Assembly (NCBI GenBank): GCA_937942935.1
Contig: CALDGT010000438.1
Coordinates: forward strand, 1 to 6,784
Length of the DNA: 6,784 bases
Origin: an uncultured Chloroflexota bacterium
GTDB taxonomy: Bacteria; Chloroflexota; Anaerolineae; Aggregatilineales; Phototrophicaceae
Direction: 5' to 3'
Below, one piece after another: positions 1 through 6,602 of the stretch. Each line of letters begins with the position of its first letter. Within the stretch, counting starts at the first letter, position 1. The position numbers and the translations under genes are program-made. Under the pieces are notes generated by a model. The model saw nothing but the letters and a program-made list of their open reading frames with translations, was not told where the DNA came from and ran no database searches.

Positions 1-133
1 TTTGTGTCCATTCGCCTGCGGGCAGGTCGGTGAAGGTGGGCAAATCTGGGGTTTCTTCTTCTTGGGCGAGGACGGGTATTGCAAAAAGGGCAATCAAACA
101 ACTGAGCAATAGAAATAAAACATTTTTACGCAT
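1..133 (-). CDS. N-terminus of an exported protein of unknown function (partial)
   Basis: Reading leftwards from an ATG at 133-131 gives 44 codons without a stop, running off the window edge. The product begins MRKNVLFLLLSCLIALFA and continues IPVLAQEEETPDLPTF. This is a textbook Sec signal peptide: two basic residues, a hydrophobic core of about 16 residues, and a probable signal peptidase I site after VLA (residue 23). The expected mature protein starts with an acidic, proline-containing stretch. A Cys at residue 12 in LLSC resembles a lipobox, but it sits inside the hydrophobic core, so a lipoprotein is less likely. A GGAG ribosome binding site lies 8 bases upstream of the ATG. The gene diverges from the kinase gene. 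Too little is present to name a family; only export can be supported. Confidence 0.72.
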   Translation of the reverse strand, partial: MRKNVLFLLLSCLIALFAIPVLAQEEETPDLPTFTDLPAGEWTQ

Positions 134-141
134 ATCCAAAA

Positions 142-145
142 CTCC
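142..145 (-). promoter_or_regulatory. Ribosome binding site of the leftward exported-protein gene
   Basis: CTCC on the plus strand reads GGAG on the minus strand, 8 bases before the ATG at 133. It supports this start over the other in-frame or nearby CAT triplets at 121 and 145. Confidence 0.6.
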
Positions 146-185
146 ATTTTAGTCAAAAATATAACTTTCCCTTACGGTAGGGACG

Positions 186-194
186 ATAATAGCA
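186..194 (-). promoter_or_regulatory. Candidate extended -10 promoter for the leftward gene
   Basis: The minus strand reads TGCTATTAT here: a TGn extension followed by a hexamer matching TATAAT at five of six positions. A weak -35-like TCGTCA lies 17 bases upstream on that strand. It is about 50 bases from the ATG. An imperfect palindrome, CCCTTACGGTAGGG at 169-182, lies just downstream in the predicted leader and could be an operator, but only its four-base arms pair well. This is pattern matching only. Confidence 0.35.
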
Positions 195-229
195 TATCAA
201 TGTTGTTTTGACGAAAAGTGATAAATCGG

Positions 230-258
230 TTGCCCCATAAAATGAATCATGTTATGTT
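230..258 (+). promoter_or_regulatory. Candidate sigma-70-type promoter for the kinase gene
   Basis: TTGCCC (230-235) and TATGTT (253-258) are separated by 17 bases. Each matches the housekeeping consensus at four of six positions. The predicted start would fall near 265, leaving a leader of about 30 bases before the kinase ATG. The match is modest and could be chance in AT-rich intergenic DNA. Confidence 0.33.
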
Positions 259-285
259 AGGTAACAAACAGGCGTAGAGATAAAT

Positions 286-290
286 AGGTG
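286..290 (+). promoter_or_regulatory. Ribosome binding site of the kinase gene
   Basis: AGGTG sits 5 bases before the ATG at 296 and matches part of the anti-Shine-Dalgarno complement. It fixes the start of the kinase immediately before its kinase fold. Confidence 0.55.
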
Positions 291-295
291 CAGGC

Positions 296-2665
296 ATGTC
301 ACAGGGCAATTTGGTCGGTCAAACATTGGGACAGTATCAATTACGCGAATTGCTCGGTGTTGGGGGGATGGGGGCGGTTTATCGGGCGTATCAGGTGAAT
401 CTTAAGCGTGAAGTTGCGGTCAAAATCATCACATCTGATTTGGTCGCCAATAAAGAAGCAATGGCACGATTTATCCGCGAAGCCGAAATTTCTGCCAAGT
501 TGGAACATAATAATATTGTCCCAATTTATGATTTTGGCACAGAAAATGGGATTACCTATGTGGTAATGCGCTTGCTCACTGGTGGGTCTTTGGCTCGGCG
601 GATTGAGCAACGAATTGAAGATGCCCGCCCACTCATTTCGTTGGGCGAAACAGCCGAATTGCTCAAGCAATTGGCGGGTGCGCTCGATTACGCCCATAGT
701 CATGGAATTATTCATCGAGATATAAAGCCCGCTAATATCATGTTCGATAATCAGGGTAAACCGTATGTTGTGGATTTTGGGATTGCCAAACTAACTACAG
801 CAGGCACAGCCTTCACACAAACAGGCGCGGCGATGGGAACACCTAGTTATATGCCCCCTGAGCAATGGCGGGGTGAAGAGTTAACTCCAACCGCAGACCA
901 ATATGCGTTAGCGGTGATGGTGTATCAATTATTAACAGGGCGTGTGCCATTTGATGGTGATAGCTTATTTTCATTGATGCACAAACATTTGAATGAGCAA
1001 CCCACGCCATTGAATGTCCTGCGCCCAGATATTCCGCTTGCTGTGATGATGGTGATTAACCGCGCCCTCACAAAAGAATATCAAGGACGGTTTCCATCGT
1101 GTACTGCCTTCGCTTTAGCATTTGAATCGGCTATTGAGGGCAATAAAGGGCAACCAACGGGCATGTTTATGTTCAAGGTGCGCCCAAACCAACCCACCAT
1201 GAATACCAATATGGCATCTGTTAGTAACCCTGCATATACGCCAACCGGTGGCTCTATGCCCCCTAGCCAAACCCACCCACCACAGGCATCTGCAACTATT
1301 TTTAGAAACCCATTTGTATGGCTATTGGGTCTAATGCTCATTGCCGTGACAACTGTTTTAGTGGTTGTGTTATCGAATGGAGATAAAGATGCTAATCCGT
1401 CCTCTTTATCCACCCTTGTCGCAGGTGATATAACCCCAACCGATACCGCGTTGAGTATCTCTGTAAACCTGACTACGACACCCCTGCCAGATGAAGCTGA
1501 ACAAATTCCCGCTACAGATATACCATCAGCGACTATCGCTCCTAGTAATACACCACGCCCAACCATCACAGAATTACCTAGTGATACACCATCACCAACC
1601 CATACATTAGATGTTCGACTGGCGGCGGTTTCTACACGAGAACGATTCGCAACACTCACCGCCGAATCTTATACCAGCACCCCTACACCCGATGTTGATG
1701 CGACGATTGTCGCCGAAATTACCCGTTTATATCAAGATGAATTGACATTGCCTGCAACAACTTGGACACAGACTCCAACCGCTACAATCACGCCCACCAG
1801 CACCGCCACATCTACACCAAGTCCCACCAATACGATTACATCCACACCAACAGCTACACCAACCAAAACTGCCACACGCACCGCAACCTTTACACCAACC
1901 AATACCGCTACACAGACGGCAACTTTTACACCAACTCGTACCGCTACACCCACTGCAACATTCACGGCAACCGCCCGCCCGATTGGACAAGCGACTGTGC
2001 AAGCCTTTATTGCCAATTTAACAGCGACTGCCAACGCTTTAACACCTGCCATCACTATCGCTACCGCCACCATTAATGTGAGTAGCGCCAATTTGAGGTC
2101 TGGACCCGGCACAAATTATGCACCTGTTGGGGTGGCATTGAATGGTGAAAGTTTTAATGTGATTGCCAAGACCAGCAATAACCAATGGTATTTGATTCAA
2201 TACACTGAATCGGTTCGGGCATGGGTTTCGTCTGGCGTGGTGACTTTATCTGTCCCTACTACCGATATTGTGGTTGCCGCGACCATTCCCGCCGCACCAC
2301 CGACTAGCGTCCCTGTCGTGGCGACCTCATCTGTACCCGCCCAACCAACTGCGGATAATAGTGGGAATAACAATAATAATCCGCCACCGCCATCCATCTC
2401 TATTGGTGCATTTACATCAGGCACTTGCGCCGAACACACTTACACGGTCAATTGGTCAGGTTCGGTTAATGTCAATACGATTCAGGCTTTATCTGCACAG
2501 GATTCTTCGCTATATGACAGCAGGGGAGTAGGTGGGACATCGGGTTCTGTCACATTCGGTCCGTATTTTAACTGTACTCAATCATCATGCGGGTTAAATT
2601 TCCGTGCCGTTGGCGATGGTGGTGTGACCAGTGGTGAAGCCTTTGCGGAGATCGTGTGTAATTGA
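296..2665 (+). CDS. Transmembrane serine/threonine protein kinase with extracellular Thr/Pro linker, SH3b domain and Cys-containing C-terminal domain
   Basis: A bacterial PknB-type receptor kinase of 789 residues. Residues 14-280 form a complete Hanks-type kinase domain: glycine loop GVGGMGAVY (21-29), ATP lysine K43 in AVKI, probable C-helix glutamate in REAE (61-64), catalytic loop HRDIKPANI (140-148, D142 and N147), DFG (160-162), a Thr-rich activation segment and GTPSYMPPE (181-189). All catalytic residues are present, so it should be active. One membrane helix follows (about 339-359), placing the kinase in the cytoplasm. Outside are an extended Thr/Pro/Ala linker (about 360-560), an SH3b domain (about 592-650, core ANLRSGPGTNYAPV) that in this family commonly binds cell-wall or peptide ligands, an Asn/Pro hinge (about 684-698), and a beta-rich tail (699-789) with four cysteines (711, 760, 765, 788) that I do not recognise. 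The ligand and phosphorylation targets cannot be read from the sequence. The next gene starts 59 bases downstream on the same strand, so co-transcription is possible. Confidence 0.95.
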   Translation: MSQGNLVGQTLGQYQLRELLGVGGMGAVYRAYQVNLKREVAVKIITSDLVANKEAMARFIREAEISAKLEHNNIVPIYDFGTENGITYVVMRLLTGGSLARRIEQRIEDARPLISLGETAELLKQLAGALDYAHSHGIIHRDIKPANIMFDNQGKPYVVDFGIAKLTTAGTAFTQTGAAMGTPSYMPPEQWRGEELTPTADQYALAVMVYQLLTGRVPFDGDSLFSLMHKHLNEQPTPLNVLRPDIPLAVMMVINRALTKEYQGRFPSCTAFALAFESAIEGNKGQPTGMFMFKVRPNQPTMNTNMASVSNPAYTPTGGSMPPSQTHPPQASATIFRNPFVWLLGLMLIAVTTVLVVVLSNGDKDANPSSLSTLVAGDITPTDTALSISVNLTTTPLPDEAEQIPATDIPSATIAPSNTPRPTITELPSDTPSPTHTLDVRLAAVSTRERFATLTAESYTSTPTPDVDATIVAEITRLYQDELTLPATTWTQTPTATITPTSTATSTPSPTNTITSTPTATPTKTATRTATFTPTNTATQTATFTPTRTATPTATFTATARPIGQATVQAFIANLTATANALTPAITIATATINVSSANLRSGPGTNYAPVGVALNGESFNVIAKTSNNQWYLIQYTESVRAWVSSGVVTLSVPTTDIVVAATIPAAPPTSVPVVATSSVPAQPTADNSGNNNNNPPPPSISIGAFTSGTCAEHTYTVNWSGSVNVNTIQALSAQDSSLYDSRGVGGTSGSVTFGPYFNCTQSSCGLNFRAVGDGGVTSGEAFAEIVCN
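1760..1975 (+). repeat. Thr/Pro/Ala low-complexity repeat inside the kinase linker
   Basis: Codons for residues 489-560 encode irregular tandem TPTxTxT / TATFTPT units, for example TATFTPTNTAT and TATFTPTRTAT, from related ACC/ACA/CCA-rich DNA. Such linkers are frequent between the membrane helix and sensor domains of Chloroflexota surface proteins, where they probably span the envelope and may be glycosylated. The length is likely to vary between strains by slippage or recombination. Confidence 0.8.
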
Positions 2666-2674
2666 TGCGGAATG

Positions 2675-2696
2675 TGCCATAAGTCGTTTTATGGCA
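2675..2696 (+). terminator. Perfect 8-bp hairpin after the kinase gene
   Basis: TGCCATAA (2675-2682) and TTATGGCA (2689-2696) are exact reverse complements around a 6-base loop, 10 bases after the kinase stop. No T-run follows, only TAAAAATG, so it is not a convincing intrinsic terminator. It may act as an RNA 3'-end stabiliser, an attenuator between kinase and toxin gene, or a protein binding site. The structure is certain from the bases; the role is a guess. Confidence 0.4.
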
Positions 2697-2720
2697 TAAA
2701 AATGTGTCTAACACTTAACA

Positions 2721-2751
2721 AAAAATGAGCATAGACAAAATACTCATTTTT
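2721..2751 (+). promoter_or_regulatory. Hairpin that would hide the start codon of the large surface protein
   Basis: AAAAATGAG (2721-2729), which contains the ATG at 2725, is the exact reverse complement of CTCATTTTT (2743-2751), with a 13-base loop. In RNA this would sequester the start codon. The 9-bp stem holds only two G:C pairs, so it is weak. The left arm is also preceded by no recognisable Shine-Dalgarno sequence. Both facts hint at low or conditional translation, but a chance match in AT-rich DNA is possible. Confidence 0.3.
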
Positions 2752-5700
2752 AGTTTTGTATTTATAGAACCCCAACCTGCATTTGCTTCTATTGAGGGCG
2801 AAGAATGTTCAATTTGGTGGGTGGACCCGCTTAACGGCTGGGTTCATGTGGATACGACTTGGGTGGATAGTTGCCCCATTAGCTGTTTTGGCGATGTGGC
2901 GGGTGATATTAACACAGGTGCGACATGGTGTTCTGGTGCTGTCCCACCACCCAATTATCCGGGTGCTGATTTGGGCGCGATGTGTTCTGCTGAGGATTCA
3001 CGGACTGTTAATTTGCTCATCGGTGGGACACTCGGCGAGACCTTTGAGATGAATGGCAATGGGCAGATTGTGAGTGGCATATCATTCACCTTCACAAGTA
3101 TCCCAGAAGGCATATTTAACTTACAGACACAAGCCACTAATTCAGGCGGGTCTAGCGGATGGAGTCCGATTTATTCTGCTCAACACGATTATTCCGCACC
3201 GACTACAACAGCAAATTTTGTTGGATTAACAGGCGAAAATGGCTGGTATACCTCACCAGTGAGTGTATCTTTTACTGCCAATGATGCGGGTTGTTTTGGT
3301 GTAAGCCAAACGGCGTATGCGATTAATGGTGGCACGCTAACCAATTATTTCGGTGTGCCATTCACCATCCCAGATGACGGCGAATATACCCTGCAATACC
3401 GTTCTACCGATGGTCATCATCCAGAAGCGGAAAAATTGGCGAGCATTAAAATAGATAGCCTCGTACCGACCTTGCTTTTTTTACCTGACCGTCCGCAAGA
3501 TGTGAGTGGATGGTGGCAAGCTCCTCTAAATATCGGTATTTTAGCGGATGATGCGACCAGTGGATTAGCCAGTTTGGAATATAATCTGAATGGTTCAGGG
3601 TGGGTGGCTGGTGATTTCGTCTCTCTGACAGACGGAATTTATTCATTGGATGCTCAAGCAACCGATAATGCAGGTCATCTCACTTATGATGGGATTATGG
3701 TGCAAATTGATAGCCTCGCGCCCATATTAGATGTGACCATAACAGGCGAAAACGGTGAAAATGGCTGGTTTATTGCCCCGCCTAGTGTATTTTTGAGCGC
3801 AACCGATACCACAAGTGGATTAGCAGGTATTTTGTATCAGGTAGATGGGGGTAGCCAAACCGTTTATATAGCCCCGTTGCGCTTCACTCGTGAGGGATTG
3901 TATACCATGCAAGCCTACGCGGTGGATTATGCCCAACATATCACCACACGCACATTCCAAGTTGGTTACGACATCACCCCGCCCCAAACGAATATCGCAC
4001 TAGATGAAACCGAAAATGGGATGACTATCACGCTCAATCGTTGGGATGGTGTGAGTGGATTTGCCCTCACCCGCATGGCGATTAATGGCGTATGGCAGGA
4101 TTATCATGCACCTATCACCATCTCCGAAAAAGGTGAGTATTGGGTGCAATATTTCACCACCGATTTCGCGGGCAACATCGAATCAGAAAAAATTGCGAAT
4201 TTCACCATTGCGGATGATGTGATTACGGTAGTGCAAGTACCACCTGTCGAAAATAATGCCCCGCCTATGATTCCGCCGAATACCCCACCATTTGAGACGG
4301 CTGATGATTTTCCGCCGACTTTGGGCGAGGGAAATATTTATATTTTTACCCCACCGCCCGACTTTTCGGATGATTCTCGCATCTCGAATAACGGTGAGGG
4401 GCAACATACCACCAATACCAACACAACCACACTGAGCGACAATCCGCGCATCAGCCGTCCGCCGTTCATCCGCGAGGGTGGTGAAGGTGAATTATTCAGC
4501 GATATATTCCCACTGGAAGCTCATACCCCACCACAGAAAAATCCTGTGCGTGTTTCGCCGATTGAGTATGTTGAGCATCCTGTCGCGTTTGTGCCAACGG
4601 AAAACACCGTCATTACAGATACATACACAGAAGCAACTGAAGGGGCAAATAATCCTGAAAATGCGCCGTTGGATGTAACCATGCTTGCCATGCTCGGTTT
4701 GACCATCGCAGGCGCAGGTATCATGAAAAGTGAATCTGCCATCGCCAAGCAGAAGGAACAAGAAGCTAAAAAAGCGGAAGAACTGGCAAATCTGCAAGCC
4801 CAACAATCCGTCCAAAAAGCTGACGCGAGTGCCAATTGGGAAGAAAATTTGGCGATGCAAGCCGAAGCGAATTTGGATGTGGTCGTTGGGGTGAAGCAGA
4901 GCCAAGCCAATAAAAACTATTGGGCGGCGTATGCGCTTTGGAAGGCACAAGTCGCACTGGTCGAGGCGAAAAAACGGACACAAGCGTTAGCGAAGAAGAA
5001 GCCTATTATCATAAGTAAATCTTTGAATCCCCGAAATAAAAGTACAACCTCTACTTCTGGTAAAATTAACCCGCTAGCCTTAGTCTTAAGCGTTATAATA
5101 GTTGGCACAGGGCTATTGTTAGGTACTGTTCAGAGTCAACCAAGTACCAAACCAGAGGATTTTGAGAAACCCCCTAAAGAGTCGCAAGCAGGAAGTGAAT
5201 GTTATAGACAATTGGCACAATTTCCTGGCATGTTTGATGAGGCTTTTTGTACAGTTGTCAGTACAGCAGAGGCATTAATCAATATTAATGAATTAGGGCA
5301 AAGTATATCTGATGTGATTAGTAGTTTCGGATGGGGAAGTTCGTCAGATGTTGATCCTCTTGAAGAACAAGTAACTGAGTGGACACCTTTTTCTGATATG
5401 ATGACAGAAGATTTGGTTCGTGTAACCACACCTGACCCAGAAGAGCCGTTACAATATTATTTTAGAGGGACTACAGAGGGATATGCAGGAAATTCTGCTT
5501 CACAAACTATACCTTCAACATCAACAAGCACTCAACCGGGTATAGCAACTGTATTCGCCACCGAGGCAGAAACAACACATGGTCGGAATCGCGGTGTTGT
5601 TTATATTGCTTCTTCAGATGATTTGGAAGGTGTGCCCATAGGAGACCCGAATCATTTTGAACATTACGAATTTGAGGTTGCTTTTACAATTACGCCACTG

Positions 5701-5901
5701 GATTTTGCACAACTTGCAGGAATATGTATTCGTGCCTCTGAAGCACGTAGGATTCTGAATAGTATGGATATTGATGATATGGATATTTCATCGCTAATTT
5801 TTAGCGATGAATTAAGTGAAAAGTTGGAAAGCTTACCCCCTTTAAATGAATTTCAAATAGCATGGTTTGTATTTTCTGCTATGGCATCCCCAAGGTGTTA
5901 A
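2725..5901 (+). CDS. Secreted Ig-repeat stalk protein with two TM segments, coiled-coil and C-terminal ART-like toxin tip (candidate polymorphic toxin)
   Basis: A 1058-residue mosaic protein. Residues 1-21 look like a short signal peptide (core ILIFSFVFI, possible cleavage after AFA). Residues 25-155 are a Trp/Cys-containing region. Residues 158-497 hold four Ig-like repeats of the bacterial Big/OmpL47 type. Residues 498-650 are a Pro/Asn-rich stalk. TM1 is about 651-667, followed by a Lys/Glu/Ala coiled-coil (668-760) and TM2 at about 782-802. Basic residues flank the inner side of both helices, so positive-inside logic puts the coiled-coil in the cytoplasm and the tip outside. The tip (about 825-1058) shows YYFRGTTEG with R914, then STSTS (931-935) and TQPGIATVFATEAE, then YEFEV with E982/E984. 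This order fits the R-S-E triad of ADP-ribosyltransferase toxins. Its target is unknown. The start is the first ATG after an in-frame TAA at 2716, without a clear ribosome site. The tip DNA is more AT-rich than the stalk. Toxin function is inferred. Confidence 0.8.
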   Translation: MSIDKILIFSFVFIEPQPAFASIEGEECSIWWVDPLNGWVHVDTTWVDSCPISCFGDVAGDINTGATWCSGAVPPPNYPGADLGAMCSAEDSRTVNLLIGGTLGETFEMNGNGQIVSGISFTFTSIPEGIFNLQTQATNSGGSSGWSPIYSAQHDYSAPTTTANFVGLTGENGWYTSPVSVSFTANDAGCFGVSQTAYAINGGTLTNYFGVPFTIPDDGEYTLQYRSTDGHHPEAEKLASIKIDSLVPTLLFLPDRPQDVSGWWQAPLNIGILADDATSGLASLEYNLNGSGWVAGDFVSLTDGIYSLDAQATDNAGHLTYDGIMVQIDSLAPILDVTITGENGENGWFIAPPSVFLSATDTTSGLAGILYQVDGGSQTVYIAPLRFTREGLYTMQAYAVDYAQHITTRTFQVGYDITPPQTNIALDETENGMTITLNRWDGVSGFALTRMAINGVWQDYHAPITISEKGEYWVQYFTTDFAGNIESEKIANFTIADDVITVVQVPPVENNAPPMIPPNTPPFETADDFPPTLGEGNIYIFTPPPDFSDDSRISNNGEGQHTTNTNTTTLSDNPRISRPPFIREGGEGELFSDIFPLEAHTPPQKNPVRVSPIEYVEHPVAFVPTENTVITDTYTEATEGANNPENAPLDVTMLAMLGLTIAGAGIMKSESAIAKQKEQEAKKAEELANLQAQQSVQKADASANWEENLAMQAEANLDVVVGVKQSQANKNYWAAYALWKAQVALVEAKKRTQALAKKKPIIISKSLNPRNKSTTSTSGKINPLALVLSVIIVGTGLLLGTVQSQPSTKPEDFEKPPKESQAGSECYRQLAQFPGMFDEAFCTVVSTAEALININELGQSISDVISSFGWGSSSDVDPLEEQVTEWTPFSDMMTEDLVRVTTPDPEEPLQYYFRGTTEGYAGNSASQTIPSTSTSTQPGIATVFATEAETTHGRNRGVVYIASSDDLEGVPIGDPNHFEHYEFEVAFTITPLDFAQLAGICIRASEARRILNSMDIDDMDISSLIFSDELSEKLESLPPLNEFQIAWFVFSAMASPRC
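3196..4215 (+). repeat. Four tandem Ig-like repeats in the stalk of the surface protein
   Basis: The units cover residues 158-245, 246-330, 331-416 and 417-497. They share an opening TGENGW or equivalent, a DxTSGLA/GVSGFAL turn, a short x-V/I-N/D-G strand, and a closing GxYxxxxxATDxAG followed by a short strand. Parts are also similar in DNA: GATAGCCTCG recurs at the ends of units 1 and 2, and AGTGGATTAGC occurs in units 2 and 3. Unit 3 carries a small tandem duplication giving GENGENGW. Such repeats usually form an extended rod that carries a distal domain or binds surfaces. Confidence 0.75.
4681..4761 (+). repeat. Junction repeat, copy 1 (TM1 of the surface protein)
   Basis: Encodes MLAMLGLTIAGAGIMK and the start of the coiled-coil, up to KQKEQ. 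It matches 6522-6602 at 74 of 81 bases, including 27 identical bases in a row (ending ...GAATCTGCCATC). The encoded peptides agree at 25 of 27 positions. It marks the boundary between the constant carrier and the exchangeable tip, and could serve as a site for recombination with the downstream cassette. Confidence 0.85.
5892..5897 (+). promoter_or_regulatory. Ribosome binding site of the candidate immunity gene
   Basis: AAGGTG lies 6 bases before the ATG at 5904 and overlaps the last codons of the toxin gene. It favours this start over an in-frame ATG at 5862, which would lie within the toxin gene and add 14 residues of unrelated character. Confidence 0.6.
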
Positions 5902-5903
5902 TT

Positions 5904-6515
5904 ATGTATGATAATCGTATTTTTGAAGTGGCAAAAATTGAGCAACAAGGTAATGTCTACTCTTTTGGGGGTAGATTATTTCACACCATAAAGGTTGGTG
6001 ATCAACTCATTGCTGGTGATTACACAATGAGCAAATTTTGCTTGTTAACAGTCAAAAAGATGATTGCTTATGGTCAGTATTTTCAACAACTTGATAAAGG
6101 ATATACTGGTCAACTTATTGTAAATATCGATAGTGAATGTGAACTTGATTTTACACAGATCAGGTATTTATATAAAGGTATTCAAGATGATAATTATATT
6201 CAATCAACATCATGGAAATATTTAACTCAAGATGTTGATTTTACCTTCCGCATTTCACATATAATCCATACTGATACTGTCTATAGAATAAATGGTTTAG
6301 CTATACAATACCTTCAAATCGGCGATAAATTGACAATAGCTAAAGAATCACAACCTCAATTACAGGTATTTATTATCAGGGACATTATCGTGTTAATACA
6401 GCGTAAAGAATACCATCATCAATATCTTCAGCGAGGTTCATTAGGGACACTTATCATTGATAAAATCGCAGATGTTGATTTTAGTCAAATTGAATATCTA
6501 TATATAATAAAATGA
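5904..6515 (+). CDS. Small two-domain protein, candidate immunity protein for the upstream toxin tip
   Basis: A 203-residue soluble protein with no signal peptide or membrane segment, starting two bases after the toxin stop with its own AAGGTG ribosome site, so the two are almost surely co-translated from one message. It is an internal duplication. Residues 5-91 and 112-203 both run beta-rich strands, a (K/Q)(V/I)GD(Q/K)L turn (30-35 and 138-143), a G-x-L-I-(V/I) strand, and end in the same motif: LDFTQIRYLY (81-90) and VDFSQIEYLY (191-200). The VGDxL and G-T/Q-L-I pattern recalls the small beta-barrel of translation-factor domain 2, but I cannot assign a family. Its G+C is about 33%, far below the carrier gene, suggesting it was acquired together with the toxin tip. 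The immunity role is inferred from position, size, composition and the cassette that follows; a regulatory or accessory role is possible. Confidence 0.72.
   Translation: MYDNRIFEVAKIEQQGNVYSFGGRLFHTIKVGDQLIAGDYTMSKFCLLTVKKMIAYGQYFQQLDKGYTGQLIVNIDSECELDFTQIRYLYKGIQDDNYIQSTSWKYLTQDVDFTFRISHIIHTDTVYRINGLAIQYLQIGDKLTIAKESQPQLQVFIIRDIIVLIQRKEYHHQYLQRGSLGTLIIDKIADVDFSQIEYLYIIK
5916..6512 (+). repeat. Internal domain duplication in the candidate immunity gene
   Basis: Two protein-level repeats of about 90 residues (5916-6176 and 6237-6512) separated by about 20 residues. The similarity is clear in the end motif (L/V)DF(T/S)QI(R/E)YLY, spaced exactly 110 residues apart, and in the central VGD/IGD turn. 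The DNA copies have drifted strongly, so the duplication is old. Confidence 0.65.
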
Positions 6516-6521
6516 AATTTG

Positions 6522-6602
6522 ATGCTGGCATTGCTCGGTTTAACCATTGCAGGCGCGGGTATCATGAAAAGTGAATCTGCCATCTCCAAGCAGAAGGAAC
6601 AA
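6522..6602 (+). repeat. Junction repeat, copy 2 (start of the orphan cassette)
   Basis: Direct repeat of 4681-4761, with seven mismatches in 81 bases, five of them synonymous. The similarity starts sharply at the ATG; the bases just upstream (the end of the immunity gene) do not resemble those before copy 1. Recombination between the copies would swap tips and delete the 1.84 kb holding the current toxin tip and immunity gene. Confidence 0.85.

Noticed and set aside
92..103. Lipobox-like LLSC in the leftward exported protein
   Set aside because: The Cys is at residue 12 and is followed by about 11 more hydrophobic residues; VLA-Q at residue 23 is a better cleavage site.
208..213. TTGACG as a -35 box for the kinase gene
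   Set aside because: No -10-like hexamer occurs 16-18 bases downstream; the region there is CGGTTGCCCC.
1760..1975. Possible CRISPR or tandem-repeat array
   Set aside because: The units are irregular, in frame and encode a Thr/Pro linker; there are no constant repeats with unique spacers.
1081..2112. Long open minus-strand frames opposite the kinase linker
   Set aside because: They are shadows of the Thr/Pro-rich repeat: their translations are Val/Ala- or Gly/Cys-repetitive, have no ribosome sites, and oppose a gene with a clear domain structure.
4492..4983. Minus-strand frames opposite the coiled-coil region
   Set aside because: Cys/Phe-rich translations with no recognisable domain or start signal; the plus strand has strong coding character and a conserved second copy.
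5862..5903. Earlier in-frame ATG for the candidate immunity gene
   Set aside because: It lies within the toxin coding region, has no ribosome site, and would add a Cys-rich extension. The ATG at 5904 has AAGGTG at proper spacing.
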